DNA from: Peteryoungia algae
GTDB lineage: Bacteria > Pseudomonadota > Alphaproteobacteria > Rhizobiales > Rhizobiaceae
Length of the DNA: 64,000 nucleotides
Direction of reading: 5' to 3'
Assembly (NCBI RefSeq): GCF_030369675.1
Contig: NZ_CP128477.1
Location: forward strand, 2,832,001-2,896,000
A program made the position numbers and the translations under genes. How positions within the stretch are numbered: the first letter of the stretch is position 1; the number at the start of each line of letters is the position of its first letter. Shown piece after piece: positions 46,063-55,236 of the stretch. The notes under the pieces were generated by a model. That model saw nothing but the letters and a program-made list of their open reading frames with translations. It did no database searches and had not been told where the DNA came from.

Positions 46063-47715
46063 TCAGCCAAAGATCGCCAGGCTGTTGCGCAATGTGATCC
46101 ACACACCCCACAGAAGCGGGAGGCCGACCACGGCCCAGGCGAGAGCCGCCTTGCCATCGAGGCCACCCTTGCCGATTCCGAAGGAGCCGGATGGACCGGC
46201 ATTGGCCGCAGCCGTCTTGGCCTGGAGTGCTGCCACTTCCTCATCCGACATGAACCACTTGTCCGCCAGGGGCTTCACGAAGGCATTGGCAACCAGACCG
46301 ATCGCCAGCATGCCAGCCAGGATATACATGGTGCCGGTGTAGAGTTCCGGCCCCGGTGCAACGCCCGCCGTGATCTGCGCCTCGCGGATATAGTTGACCA
46401 CCACAGGCCCAACGATGCCGGCTGTTGCCCAGGCGGTCAGCAGTCGGCCATGGATTGCGCCGACGAACTGCGTCCCGAAGATATCGGCGAGATAGGCCGG
46501 TATCGTCGCGAAACCCCCGCCATACATCGACAGGATGATGCCGAAGGCGAGCACGAACATGGCCTTGGAGCCGAGACCTGCGAGCGTCGGTGCGGCAGCA
46601 TAGAGAATGATGCCGAGGACGAAGAAGCAGAAATAGGTGTTCTTGCGCCCGATCTTGTCGGACATGGAGGCCCAGAAGAACCGTCCGCCGATGTTGAACA
46701 GCGACAGGAGACCGGTGAAGCCGGCAGCGATCGCCGCAATCTGTGCCTTCTGGGCAGTATCCAGCTGCGAGAAGGTGAGGTCCGGAAGCCCGATCAGCGA
46801 TCCGGCAAAGATCTCCTGCAGCATGGGCGATGCGACACCGATAACACCGATGCCCGCCGACACATTGAGGCAGAGAACCGCCCAGATCAGCCAGAATTGC
46901 GGTGTCTTGTGCGCATCCCGCAGATGCACGTGACGCGTGGTGATCATCGTGCTCTTCGATGCAGGCGGCGCCCATCCTTCGGGACGCCAGCCGGCCGGCG
47001 GAATGCGATAACCGAAGGCACCACCCATCATGAAGACGAAGTAGCCAAGAGCCATGACGACGAATGTCTGCCAGACGCCGACTGTGACATCCGTCTTGAA
47101 CGCAGTCATCAGCAAATTGGCCAGAGGCGCGCCGATCATTGCACCGCCGCCGAAGCCCATGATGGCCATGCCGGTCGCCATGCCACGACGGTCGGGAAAC
47201 CACTTGATGAGCGTCGAGACCGGCGAGATGTAACCGAGACCGAGACCGATACCGCCAATCACACCGGCGCCAAGCCACATCAGCCAGAGCTGATGGGTCA
47301 TCACACCGACAGCCGCGATCAGAATGCCGCCGCACCAGCAGCATGCCGAAACGAAAGCAGCCTTGCGGGGACCGACCCGTTCCAGCCAACCGCCCCAGAT
47401 GGCAGCGGAGCAGCCGAGAAAGACGAAGAACAGCGTGTAGATCCAGCCGAGATCCGCGACCCGCCAGTTGCAGGCCGTGGTGAAGAGTGCCCCGATCAGC
47501 GTGAGTTCAGAGCAGCTGGGATCGGGGTTGGCGATCGCCCGGCTGAGCGGAAGCCAGAACACGCTGAACCCATAGGCCATGCCGATGCACAGATGGATCG
47601 CCAGCGCTGCCGGGGGAACCAGCCAGCGGTTGAAGCCCGGCTTTGCGATAATTCTTTCTTTGTCCAGTATGCCGACATCACTCGGTATGCCAGCGCTAAC
47701 ATCTGAAACTGCCAT
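46063..47715 (-). CDS. MFS transporter of the OFA (oxalate/formate antiporter) family
   Basis: A 550-residue transporter with about twelve to thirteen membrane helices. OFA features: LAIHLCIGMAYGFSVFWLPL, GWLERVGPRKAAF, GIGLGLGYISPVSTLIKWFP and the helix 8-11 region with FASMSDKIGRKN-like loop (WASMSDKIGRKN). A strong GAGGAGG precedes the ATG at 47715. It follows fdsD by 59 bp on the same strand, so it is likely co-transcribed with the formate dehydrogenase genes and could carry formate, oxalate or a related monocarboxylate. This is inference from context. Confidence 0.87.
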   Translation of the reverse strand: MAVSDVSAGIPSDVGILDKERIIAKPGFNRWLVPPAALAIHLCIGMAYGFSVFWLPLSRAIANPDPSCSELTLIGALFTTACNWRVADLGWIYTLFFVFLGCSAAIWGGWLERVGPRKAAFVSACCWCGGILIAAVGVMTHQLWLMWLGAGVIGGIGLGLGYISPVSTLIKWFPDRRGMATGMAIMGFGGGAMIGAPLANLLMTAFKTDVTVGVWQTFVVMALGYFVFMMGGAFGYRIPPAGWRPEGWAPPASKSTMITTRHVHLRDAHKTPQFWLIWAVLCLNVSAGIGVIGVASPMLQEIFAGSLIGLPDLTFSQLDTAQKAQIAAIAAGFTGLLSLFNIGGRFFWASMSDKIGRKNTYFCFFVLGIILYAAAPTLAGLGSKAMFVLAFGIILSMYGGGFATIPAYLADIFGTQFVGAIHGRLLTAWATAGIVGPVVVNYIREAQITAGVAPGPELYTGTMYILAGMLAIGLVANAFVKPLADKWFMSDEEVAALQAKTAAANAGPSGSFGIGKGGLDGKAALAWAVVGLPLLWGVWITLRNSLAIFG

Positions 47716-47774
47716 TAAGTCCGTCCTCCTCTTGAAAACCCAATTGGACCGCCGACCGGTCGAAAAAGATGAAA

Positions 47775-48119
47775 TTATGTCGTGGCCTCGGGGATGCTGG
47801 GCTCCGACAGGGATTCGCCAGCAACCACGCCCTTGCCGCCCGGCGCACCATCGGCAGCCTCGGCGCGGACGCCCACAGCTGCGGCATCCGGCTCTCCGGG
47901 ACGCTTGATCCGGGTCGACGCCTCGATGACCAGCGGCAGGAACCCGGCATCCGGCGCGTCGATCAGGTCGAAGAAGCGGCGGCGCATCCGGGTTTCCCAG
48001 AACTTGTTGATATGCGTGGCCACGCCGTCCGCGCGGACAGTCTCCGGCTGGGAGAGGAAGAAGGTGGCGATCTGGTTGGCCATTCGGACGATTTTGGCGT
48101 CGGTGCTGGTCTCAGACAT
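47775..48119 (-). CDS. fdsD: Formate dehydrogenase delta subunit
   Basis: A 114-residue protein with the FdsD core IVRMANQIATFFLSQPETVR followed by VATHINKFWETRMRRRFFDL, required for assembly or stability of NAD-dependent formate dehydrogenase. The C-terminal part is Ala/Gly-rich. The ATG at 48119 overlaps the fdhD stop by 8 nt; the frame is open to 48179 but the upstream part belongs to fdhD. Confidence 0.93.
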   Translation of the reverse strand: MSETSTDAKIVRMANQIATFFLSQPETVRADGVATHINKFWETRMRRRFFDLIDAPDAGFLPLVIEASTRIKRPGEPDAAAVGVRAEAADGAPGGKGVVAGESLSEPSIPEATT

Positions 48120-48942
48120 GCATCGGTACTCCTTCAGCCACCCGGTCCGGCCGGGTAAAAATCTCGAAATCCTCGTCACGCGCTATCCCGATCAGGGTGA
48201 TGCCCGCCGCTGTCGCGGTCCGGATGGCCAGCGCCGTTGGGGCAGATATTGCAATCAGGATCGGGGCACCAAGCGCTGCCGTCTTCTGCACCATCTCGAC
48301 GGACAGCCGGCTCGTGACGACGACCGCGCCGAGGCTGGCCGTCCAGCCACCGAGCAGCACTGCGCCGGTCAGCTTGTCGAGCGCGTTGTGACGGCCGACA
48401 TCCTCGCGGATTGCCACCAGCCCTTCATGGGGGCAGTAGAAGCCGGCGGCATGAACAGCACGGGTCTGGCGATTGAGATCCTGCGCCGCAGCCAGCATCG
48501 CCGTAGCATCGGCGATCTCGCGTGCGGTCAGGCGGACTTGGTCCGAGCCGACCCGACGCACCGGCCGGCTGGCCTGCTCGATCGACTCGATGCCGCAGAG
48601 GCCGCAGCCGACAGGGCCGGCCATGCGCCGGCGCCGGGCAACCAACGCTTCCGCCGTCATGTCCTTGAGCGTCACCTGAACGTCGATTCCCTCGCCGGCC
48701 TCTATGGCCTCGATGGCCACGACTTCGTCGGCACGTTCGATAATGCCCTCGGCGAGCGAGAAGCCGACGGCGAAATCTTCAAGATCAGCAGGTGTCGCCA
48801 TCATCACGGCATGGGTCGAGCCGCCATAGGAGAAGGCGATCGGCACCTCTTCGGGCACGATCCGGCTGCCGTTCGAAACGAGCCCACCGCTCGCCTTGAG
48901 ACCGCCGACCATGCGCGCTGCGGAGCCGATGATGGCGTTCAT
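48112..48942 (-). CDS. fdhD: Formate dehydrogenase accessory sulfurtransferase FdhD
   Basis: A 276-residue protein that moves sulfur from a cysteine desulfurase to the molybdenum cofactor of formate dehydrogenase. It shows SYGGSTHAVMMATPADLEDF, the redox Cys motif in GPVGCGLCGIESIEQ, and VGRHNALDKLTGAVLL. The ATG at 48942 overlaps the fdsA stop by 4 nt. In the fds operon it takes the place named fdsC in Rhodobacter and Cupriavidus. Confidence 0.94.
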   Translation of the reverse strand: MNAIIGSAARMVGGLKASGGLVSNGSRIVPEEVPIAFSYGGSTHAVMMATPADLEDFAVGFSLAEGIIERADEVVAIEAIEAGEGIDVQVTLKDMTAEALVARRRRMAGPVGCGLCGIESIEQASRPVRRVGSDQVRLTAREIADATAMLAAAQDLNRQTRAVHAAGFYCPHEGLVAIREDVGRHNALDKLTGAVLLGGWTASLGAVVVTSRLSVEMVQKTAALGAPILIAISAPTALAIRTATAAGITLIGIARDEDFEIFTRPDRVAEGVPMHV

Positions 48943-51821
48943 TCCGCCGCCTCGAGCTTGCCCTGGATGCGTCGCGATTGCCGCGACAGTTCTTCGTATT
49001 CCTCCTGCCATTCCGTCGGGCCATTCGACGGCGAGACCTGAACGGCGGTGACCTTGTATTCCGGGCAATTGGTGGCCCAGTCGGAGAAATCGGTGGTGAT
49101 GACATTGGCCTGCGTATTGGGGTGATGGAAGGTCGTATAGACCACACCCGGCGCTACGCGATCGGTGATCAACGCCCGGAGTGTCGTATCCCCGGAGCGG
49201 CTTGCCAGCTTGATCCAGTCGCCTTCCTTGATCCCGCGTTGCTCGGCGTCATGCGGATGGATTTCCAGCAGGTCTTCTTCATGCCAGACGACATTCTCGG
49301 TGCGCCGCGTCTGCGCCCCGACATTGTACTGGGAAAGAATGCGGCCGGTGGTGAGCAGCAGCGGGAAGCGTGGGCCCGTGCGTTCGTCGGTCGCAACATA
49401 TTCGGTGCGGATGAACTTGCCCTTGCCGCGCACGAAGCCGTCGACATGCATGATCGGCGAGCCGACGGGGAACTTCTCGTTGCACGGCCACTGCACCGAG
49501 CCCATCTTTTCCAGGTACTCGTAGGAGACGCCGGCAAAGCTCGGCGTGCTCGCGGCGATCTCGTCCATGATCTGCGACGGATGCGTGTAGTTCCAGGCAA
49601 GCCCCATGGCCTGGGCAAGGTTCTGGGTGACTTCCCAGTCTGCATAGCCATTCTTCGGCGTCATCACCTTGCGCACGCGGTTGATGCGGCGCTCGGCATT
49701 GGTGAATGTGCCGTCCTTCTCGAGGAAGGTCGAGCCCGGCAGGAAGACATGCGCGTAGTTCGCCGTCTCGTTAAGGAAGAGGTCGTGCACGACGACGCAT
49801 TCCATCGCGGCAAGACCCGCCGAGACATGTTTGGTATCCGGGTCGGACTGCAGGATGTCCTCGCCCTGAATGTAGATACCCTTGAAGGAACCATCGACGG
49901 CCGCATCGAGCATGTTGGGAATGCGAAGCCCCGGCTCGTTGCTGAGCTCGACACCCCAGAGCTTTTCGAAAGTCTCGCGCGTCGCATCGTCAGAGACGTG
50001 GCGATAGCCCGGCAGCTCATGCGGGAAGGATCCCATGTCGCAGGACCCCTGGACATTGTTCTGGCCGCGAAGCGGGTTCACGCCCACGCCCGGCCGGCCG
50101 ATATTGCCGGTGACCATGGCAAGGTTGGCGATCGCCATGACGGTCGTCGAGCCCTGGCTGTGTTCGGTAACGCCGAGGCCATAATAGATGGCACCATTGC
50201 CGCCGGTGGCGAACAGCCGGGCGGCACCACGAAGTTCGGCAGCCGGAACGCCGGTGAACTTTTCGGTTTCCTCCGGCGAATGGGCAGGCTCGGAGACGAA
50301 GGACGCCCAGTCCTCGAATTCCGACCAGTCGCAGCGCTCACGAATGAAAGCCTCGGCAAACAGACCCTCGGTGACGATGACATGGGCAAGCGCGGTGAGA
50401 ACCGCGACATTGGTGCCGGGTTTCAGGGGCAGGTGGAAGGCGGCTTCGACATGCGGTGTGCGCACAAGGTCGATGCGGCGCGGATCGATCACGATCAGCT
50501 TGGCGCCCTGACGCAGCCGCTTCTTCAGTCGCGAACCGAAGACCGGGTGACCATCGGTCGGGTTGGCGCCGATGACCACGACAACATCCGAATGCTCGAC
50601 TGAATCGAAGTTCTGCGTGCCGGCCGACGTTCCGAAGGCCTGGCCGAGACCGTAACCGGTCGGCGAATGGCAGACACGGGCGCAGGTATCGACATTGTTG
50701 TTGCCGAAGCCGGCGCGGATGAGTTTCTGGACGAGGAAGGTCTCTTCGTTCGTGCAGCGCGACGAGGTGATGCCGCCGATCGCTTCGCGGCCATACTGGT
50801 ACTGGATCCGGCGGAATTCGGAGGCCACGTGGGCGTAGGCCTCTTCCCAGGTCACTTCGCGCCAGGGATCGGAGATCTTCTCGCGAATCATCGGATTGAG
50901 GATGCGGTCCTTGTGGCTTGCATAGCCATAGGCGAACCGTCCCTTGACGCAGGAATGGCCCCGGTTGGCCTGCCCGTCCTTCCAGGGCACCATGCGCACG
51001 AGTTCTTCACCGCGCATCTCGGCCTTGAACGAGCAGCCGACGCCGCAATAGGCGCAGGTGGTGACGGCCGAATGCTCCGGCTGACCGATGGCGATCACGG
51101 ATTTTTCCGTCAGCGTCGCCGTCGGGCAGGCCTGCACGCAGGCGCCGCAGGAGACGCATTCTGACGAGAGGAAGGCTTCATGCGCGCCAGCTGACACGCG
51201 GCTGTCGAAACCGCGACCTTCGATGGTGAGCGCAAAGGTCCCCTGCACCTCTTCGCAGGCCCGCACACAGCGCGAACAGACGATGCATTTCGACGGATCA
51301 TAGGTGAAGTAGGGATTGCTCTCGTCCTTCGGCATCCACTGGGCGTTCATGCCACCCTCGGCGGAACGTGCCTTGACGTGGTTCTCGCCTTCATAGCCAT
51401 AGCGCACGTCGCGCAGGCCGACGGCCCCGGCCATGTCCTGCAGCTCGCAGTCGCCGTTCGCAGCACAGGTGAGACAATCGAGCGGATGGTCGGAGATATA
51501 GAGCTCCATCACACCCTTGCGGATCGCCTTGAGCCGCTCGGTCTGAGTATGGACGACAAGGCCGGCTGCAACCGGCGTGGTGCAGGAGGCCGGGGTGCCA
51601 TTGCGGCCCTCAACCTCGATCAGACAGAGGCGGCAGGAGCCGAAGGCATCGACCATATCGGTCGCGCAGAGCTTCGGCACCTGGATACCGGCCTCCATCG
51701 AGGCGCGCATGATCGACGTGCCCTCTGGTACCGTGATTTCGCGGCCATCGATGGTGAGTGTCACCATCTTGTCGGAGCGCGAGGCGGGCGTGCCGTAGTC
51801 GAGTTCTGGAACGAGGGGCAT
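48939..51821 (-). CDS. fdsA: NAD-dependent formate dehydrogenase alpha subunit
   Basis: A 960-residue molybdenum enzyme oxidising formate to CO2. In order: N-terminal [2Fe-2S] domain (C52, C63, C66, C80), His/Cys-ligated [4Fe-4S] (around 112-125), two ferredoxin-type [4Fe-4S] clusters (CIVCSRCVRAC and CVSCGACVQACP), the catalytic-domain [4Fe-4S] (CAYCGVGC...C291) and the bis-MGD domain. The catalytic residue is C384 in DTCARVCHSPTGYG, so it is a Cys, not selenocysteine, enzyme. GGAGG precedes the ATG at 51821. Electrons pass to FdsB and NAD+. Confidence 0.97.
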   Translation of the reverse strand: MPLVPELDYGTPASRSDKMVTLTIDGREITVPEGTSIMRASMEAGIQVPKLCATDMVDAFGSCRLCLIEVEGRNGTPASCTTPVAAGLVVHTQTERLKAIRKGVMELYISDHPLDCLTCAANGDCELQDMAGAVGLRDVRYGYEGENHVKARSAEGGMNAQWMPKDESNPYFTYDPSKCIVCSRCVRACEEVQGTFALTIEGRGFDSRVSAGAHEAFLSSECVSCGACVQACPTATLTEKSVIAIGQPEHSAVTTCAYCGVGCSFKAEMRGEELVRMVPWKDGQANRGHSCVKGRFAYGYASHKDRILNPMIREKISDPWREVTWEEAYAHVASEFRRIQYQYGREAIGGITSSRCTNEETFLVQKLIRAGFGNNNVDTCARVCHSPTGYGLGQAFGTSAGTQNFDSVEHSDVVVVIGANPTDGHPVFGSRLKKRLRQGAKLIVIDPRRIDLVRTPHVEAAFHLPLKPGTNVAVLTALAHVIVTEGLFAEAFIRERCDWSEFEDWASFVSEPAHSPEETEKFTGVPAAELRGAARLFATGGNGAIYYGLGVTEHSQGSTTVMAIANLAMVTGNIGRPGVGVNPLRGQNNVQGSCDMGSFPHELPGYRHVSDDATRETFEKLWGVELSNEPGLRIPNMLDAAVDGSFKGIYIQGEDILQSDPDTKHVSAGLAAMECVVVHDLFLNETANYAHVFLPGSTFLEKDGTFTNAERRINRVRKVMTPKNGYADWEVTQNLAQAMGLAWNYTHPSQIMDEIAASTPSFAGVSYEYLEKMGSVQWPCNEKFPVGSPIMHVDGFVRGKGKFIRTEYVATDERTGPRFPLLLTTGRILSQYNVGAQTRRTENVVWHEEDLLEIHPHDAEQRGIKEGDWIKLASRSGDTTLRALITDRVAPGVVYTTFHHPNTQANVITTDFSDWATNCPEYKVTAVQVSPSNGPTEWQEEYEELSRQSRRIQGKLEAAE

Positions 51822-51884
51822 CAAAACCTCCGGGTCGGTCTTTTCGCTGCGGACCATGCCGCGCTGAACAAGTTCGTGTCTGCG

Positions 51885-52100
51885 TCAGGTTTTCGTCTCG
51901 GCGAGTGTCGCCGCGACGATGGCGTTGGCATGTCCATGACCGAGACCGTGATCGGTCTTCAGCAGGGTGACGATCTGCATGTGCGCCTTGCCCTGCTGCT
52001 GCCGGACGAGGTCCTGCCAATGCTGGATCGGCTTTCCATAGGTCTTCTCGATCGACGGAAAGTAGGAAGCCGGGCCCTTGACCTTTGGTGTGTCACTCAT
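51885..52100 (-). CDS. DUF4287 protein inside the formate dehydrogenase operon, 71 aa
   Basis: A 71-residue protein consisting of one DUF4287-like unit: PASYFPSIEKTYGKPIQHWQ, DLVRQQQGKAHMQIVTLLKT, DHGLGHGHANAIVAATLAE. Function unknown. Its ATG at 52100 overlaps the fdsB stop by 4 nt and the next gene, fdsA, starts 63 bp further, so it is translated as part of the operon. The canonical fds gene order in Rhodobacter and Cupriavidus (G-B-A-C-D) has no gene here. DUF4287 proteins elsewhere are often stand-alone, so the placement is informative. Confidence 0.85.
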   Translation of the reverse strand: MSDTPKVKGPASYFPSIEKTYGKPIQHWQDLVRQQQGKAHMQIVTLLKTDHGLGHGHANAIVAATLAETKT

Positions 52101-53653
52101 TCGGCAGCCTCCTGGATCGGAACCGGCGCGAAATCCTCCGGAAAATGCGTCATGGCGCTCATGACCGGATAAGGCGTGAAGCCGCCCAGCGCACAGAGCG
52201 AGCCGAACTTCATGGTGTTGCAGAGATCCTCCAGCAGCACCTTGTTCTTCTCCGGCTCGATGCCCTGAGCGATCTTGTCGACCGTCTCGACGCCTCGTGT
52301 CGAACCGATGCGGCAGGGCGTGCATTTGCCGCAACTCTCGATCGCGCAGAATTCCATGGCGAAACGCGCCTGCTTCAGCATGTCGGCCGTGTCGTCGAAG
52401 ACCACGACACCGGCATGGCCGATCAGACCGCCGGCAGCGGTGAAGGCCTCGTAGTCGAAGATCGTGTCGAACAGCGACGGCGGGAAATAGGCACCGAGCG
52501 GCCCGCCGACCTGCACGGCCTTGACCGGACGGCCCGAGATCGTGCCGCCGCCGATCTCGTTGATCAGTTGGCCGAGCGGCAAGCCGAAGGCGATTTCATA
52601 AAGCCCGCCATGCTTGAGATTGCCGGCGAGCTGGATCGGTATCGTGCCATGTGAGCGGCCGACGCCGAAGTCGCGGTAGAATTGCGCGCCGCGATCCAGG
52701 ACGATCGGGACCGAGGCAAGCGACATGACGTTGTTGACCACCGTCGGCTTGCCGAACAAGCCTTGCAGGGCAGGCAAAGGTGGCTTGGCTCGAACGATGC
52801 CCCGCTTGCCTTCCAGCGAATTCAGCAGCGATGTCTCTTCGCCGCAGACATAGGCGCCGGCGCCCATGCGCACTTCCATGTCGAAGGCGTAAGCCGAACC
52901 CAAGACCGACGCGCCGAGGATGCCTTCGCGCCGTGCGATGGCGATTGCTTCTTCCATCACGGCAATCGCATGCGGATATTCGGACCGCGTATAGACATAG
53001 CCCTTGCTGGCCCCGACCGCGATACCGGCAATCGCCATGCCTTCGATCAGCACGAAGGGATCGCCTTCCATGATCATGCGGTCGGCGAAAGTGCCACTGT
53101 CGCCTTCGTCGGCATTGCAGACAATGTATTTCTGGTCCGCTGCAGCGTCCGCAACCGTCTTCCACTTGATGCCGGTCGGAAAGCCGGCACCGCCGCGTCC
53201 GCGAAGGCCGCTGTCGGTCACCTGTTGGACGATCTCGCTGGGAGCCATGGCGATGGCGTTGGCGAGACCCTTGAGCCCCTGGTAGTGGCGGTAGTCGTCA
53301 AGTGAGAGCGGATCGGTGACACCGCAACGAGCGAAGGTCAGCCGTGTCTGGCCCTTGAGGAAGGGAATTTCCCGGGTGAGACCATGACCGAGCGGGTGAT
53401 CGCCGCCCCTGAGGAAGCCGGCATCGAACAACGACGCCACGTCAGACGGCTTGACCGGACCATAGGCGACACGCCCCTCGTCGGTCCGCACCTCCACCAG
53501 CACTTCCAGCCACAGCATGCCGCGCGATCCATTTCGCACGATCTGGATGTCCAAGCCGCGGGCCTCGGCCTCGCGCTTGATGGCCGCAGCCACCCTGTCT
53601 GCACCGACGGCCAGAGCCGCCGCATCGCGGGGAACGAAGACGGTCACGCTCAT
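52097..53653 (-). CDS. fdsB: NAD-dependent formate dehydrogenase beta subunit (NADH-binding)
   Basis: A 518-residue NuoF-like subunit. The N-terminal ~110 residues are a thioredoxin-like part. The flavin/NAD domain follows with LRGRGGAGFPTGIKWK (NADH), NADEGDSGTFADR (FMN) and GAGAYVCGEETSLLNSLEGK. The C-terminal [4Fe-4S] is bound by ESCGKCTPCRIG plus a later Cys (DLCNTMKFGSLCALGG). It passes electrons from FdsA to NAD+. The start overlaps fdsG by 4 nt and the stop overlaps the DUF4287 gene by 4 nt. Confidence 0.96.
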   Translation of the reverse strand: MSVTVFVPRDAAALAVGADRVAAAIKREAEARGLDIQIVRNGSRGMLWLEVLVEVRTDEGRVAYGPVKPSDVASLFDAGFLRGGDHPLGHGLTREIPFLKGQTRLTFARCGVTDPLSLDDYRHYQGLKGLANAIAMAPSEIVQQVTDSGLRGRGGAGFPTGIKWKTVADAAADQKYIVCNADEGDSGTFADRMIMEGDPFVLIEGMAIAGIAVGASKGYVYTRSEYPHAIAVMEEAIAIARREGILGASVLGSAYAFDMEVRMGAGAYVCGEETSLLNSLEGKRGIVRAKPPLPALQGLFGKPTVVNNVMSLASVPIVLDRGAQFYRDFGVGRSHGTIPIQLAGNLKHGGLYEIAFGLPLGQLINEIGGGTISGRPVKAVQVGGPLGAYFPPSLFDTIFDYEAFTAAGGLIGHAGVVVFDDTADMLKQARFAMEFCAIESCGKCTPCRIGSTRGVETVDKIAQGIEPEKNKVLLEDLCNTMKFGSLCALGGFTPYPVMSAMTHFPEDFAPVPIQEAAE

Positions 53654-54129
53654 ATGCGCACCTCCGCCAGCATGTCGGGAAGACAGTCATCGTCGAGCCG
53701 GGCGTAAACCTCGCCGTCGAGCATCGCAGCCGGCGCCTGGGCGCAGAGCCCGAGACAATAGACGGGTTCGAGTGTCACGGCTCCGTCCGGCGTCGTCTCG
53801 TGCCAGTCGATGCCGAGCCTCGCCTTGATTCTGTCGGCCAGAGGCTCGCCACCCATGGACTGGCACGCTTCGGCGCGACAGAGCTTCAAGACATGGCGGC
53901 CCGCCGGACGGGCCCTGAAATCATGATAGAAACTGACCACGCCATGCACTTCGGCACGCGAAAGGTTCAGGGCATTGGCAATGATCTGCTTGGTGGCCTC
54001 CGGAATGAAGCCGAACTCCTCCTGCACTTTGTGCAGGATCGGCAGCATGGGTCCTTCCATGCTGCGACAGTGATCAATGATTTCGGATATCCGAGTGACC
54101 TCGTCATCCACGGTCGCCCGTGTGTCCAT
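53650..54129 (-). CDS. fdsG: NAD-dependent formate dehydrogenase gamma subunit
   Basis: A 159-residue NuoE-like [2Fe-2S] thioredoxin-fold subunit. The helical N-terminus (LPILHKVQEEFGFIPEATKQ) precedes LKLCRAEACQSMGG (two Cys) and PVYCLGLCAQAPAAMLDG (two Cys), the four cluster ligands. It accompanies FdsB in electron transfer to NAD+. The ATG at 54129 follows GAGGA by 6 nt; the frame runs five residues further. First gene of the fds operon, behind a 138-bp region after the LysR gene. Confidence 0.95.
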   Translation of the reverse strand: MDTRATVDDEVTRISEIIDHCRSMEGPMLPILHKVQEEFGFIPEATKQIIANALNLSRAEVHGVVSFYHDFRARPAGRHVLKLCRAEACQSMGGEPLADRIKARLGIDWHETTPDGAVTLEPVYCLGLCAQAPAAMLDGEVYARLDDDCLPDMLAEVRI

Positions 54130-54267
54130 TGTCAGTCCTCCCAAACCGACGCAGCCGAGTCGTCATGCGTATCAAACGAACCTTTGCAGCGGATCCGTGC
54201 GCTGCATAACCGCATCCGGCAGCCCCGTTGCATTTGCGTAGTGTCAAGAATGGGTGGGATGGACCAA

Positions 54268-55203
54268 TCAGGTCAATATCGAACTTCCGTCGGACGATAG
54301 GAGATTTCTATCAAAGTCCCGCGCGGCCGCGCGAGCACGGGCTTCATGCAGAAGGGCTGATACCAAAGGAGTATGCGGTTCACGATGCGCGGCGACGAGG
54401 CCGACCGAGTGCTCCGCATGTGGCTCTGTGATCGGAATCATTCGAATCTCTTCCGGAAAACCGAATGATTCCGCGACGTTACGCGGCATGATCGAAGCGC
54501 ATTGACCGGTGCGGATATGGGAAAAGAGCACGATCATCGAATTCGATTCCAGCATCAACTTCGGAGTGACTCCGACCTCTGACATGTGGAGGTTGATGAT
54601 GCGCCGGTTCTGCATGTCGGGTGTCAACAGACAGAGCTTGATCTCCGCAACCTCTTTCCAGGTGACGGTTTCGCGATCGGCGAGAGGCGATCCCGAAGCG
54701 CTGATCAGGTGGTAGCGCTCGGAATAGAGCGGCACACTCGTCACACGCCCGAGAGGTTCGTTGTCGAGATAGGTTATGCCAGCATCGATCTCCAGGTCCT
54801 CCAGCATGCTCAGAACCTGGAGTGAATTGCGTGAGAGGACGGTGAAAGTGACATCCGGATGACGCTTCTGGAAGGGTTCGGTCAGCTTGCGAACCATGGC
54901 AAGGGCTGTCGGGATCGCCGCAATCCGGATATGCCCCGCAAGACCCGTGCGCGCAGCGCGCATTTCCTCGCGCATGGTGCGCGTGTCACCAACGATCCGC
55001 CGCGCCCATTCGAGTACCCGCTGGCCCTCCGGCGTGAGGCCCAGGAAACGCGAACCGCGCTGCACGAGCATGACGCCGAGCTGCTCCTCGAGTTGGCGGA
55101 TACCGGCCGACAGGGTCGGTTGCGTCACGCCGCACTCGTCGGCTGCCCGGCCGAAATGCTGCTGACGAGCGAGCGCGATGAAATATTCCAGCTTGTCGAT
55201 CAT
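54268..55203 (-). CDS. LysR-family regulator, likely controlling the fds operon
   Basis: A 311-residue LTTR with an N-terminal winged HTH (IDKLEYFIALARQQHFGRAA, CGVTQPTLSAGIRQLEEQLG) and a substrate-binding effector domain (IRIAAIPTALAMVRKLTEPF and later). It is on the same strand as and immediately upstream of fdsG, the position of the LysR activators of fds operons in other alphaproteobacteria. The ligand is presumably formate or a metabolite, which is inference. A symmetric T-N11-A site lies within its 3' end. Confidence 0.88.
   Translation of the reverse strand: MIDKLEYFIALARQQHFGRAADECGVTQPTLSAGIRQLEEQLGVMLVQRGSRFLGLTPEGQRVLEWARRIVGDTRTMREEMRAARTGLAGHIRIAAIPTALAMVRKLTEPFQKRHPDVTFTVLSRNSLQVLSMLEDLEIDAGITYLDNEPLGRVTSVPLYSERYHLISASGSPLADRETVTWKEVAEIKLCLLTPDMQNRRIINLHMSEVGVTPKLMLESNSMIVLFSHIRTGQCASIMPRNVAESFGFPEEIRMIPITEPHAEHSVGLVAAHREPHTPLVSALLHEARARAAARDFDRNLLSSDGSSILT
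54296..54312. promoter_or_regulatory. Symmetric LysR-type box upstream of fdsG
   Basis: GATAG 54296-54300, 7 bp, CTATC 54308-54312. It contains ATAG-N7-CTAT, the T-N11-A core of LTTR sites. It lies inside the last 15 codons of the LysR gene and about 170 bp before fdsG. Confidence 0.45.
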
Positions 55204-55236
55204 CTCTCCGCCCGCTCTCCGATGACGACTGCGCTG

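Noticed and set aside
45865..50603. Plus-strand frames of 613 and 541 codons
   Set aside because: They are antisense to the OFA transporter and fdsA and have no recognisable protein features.
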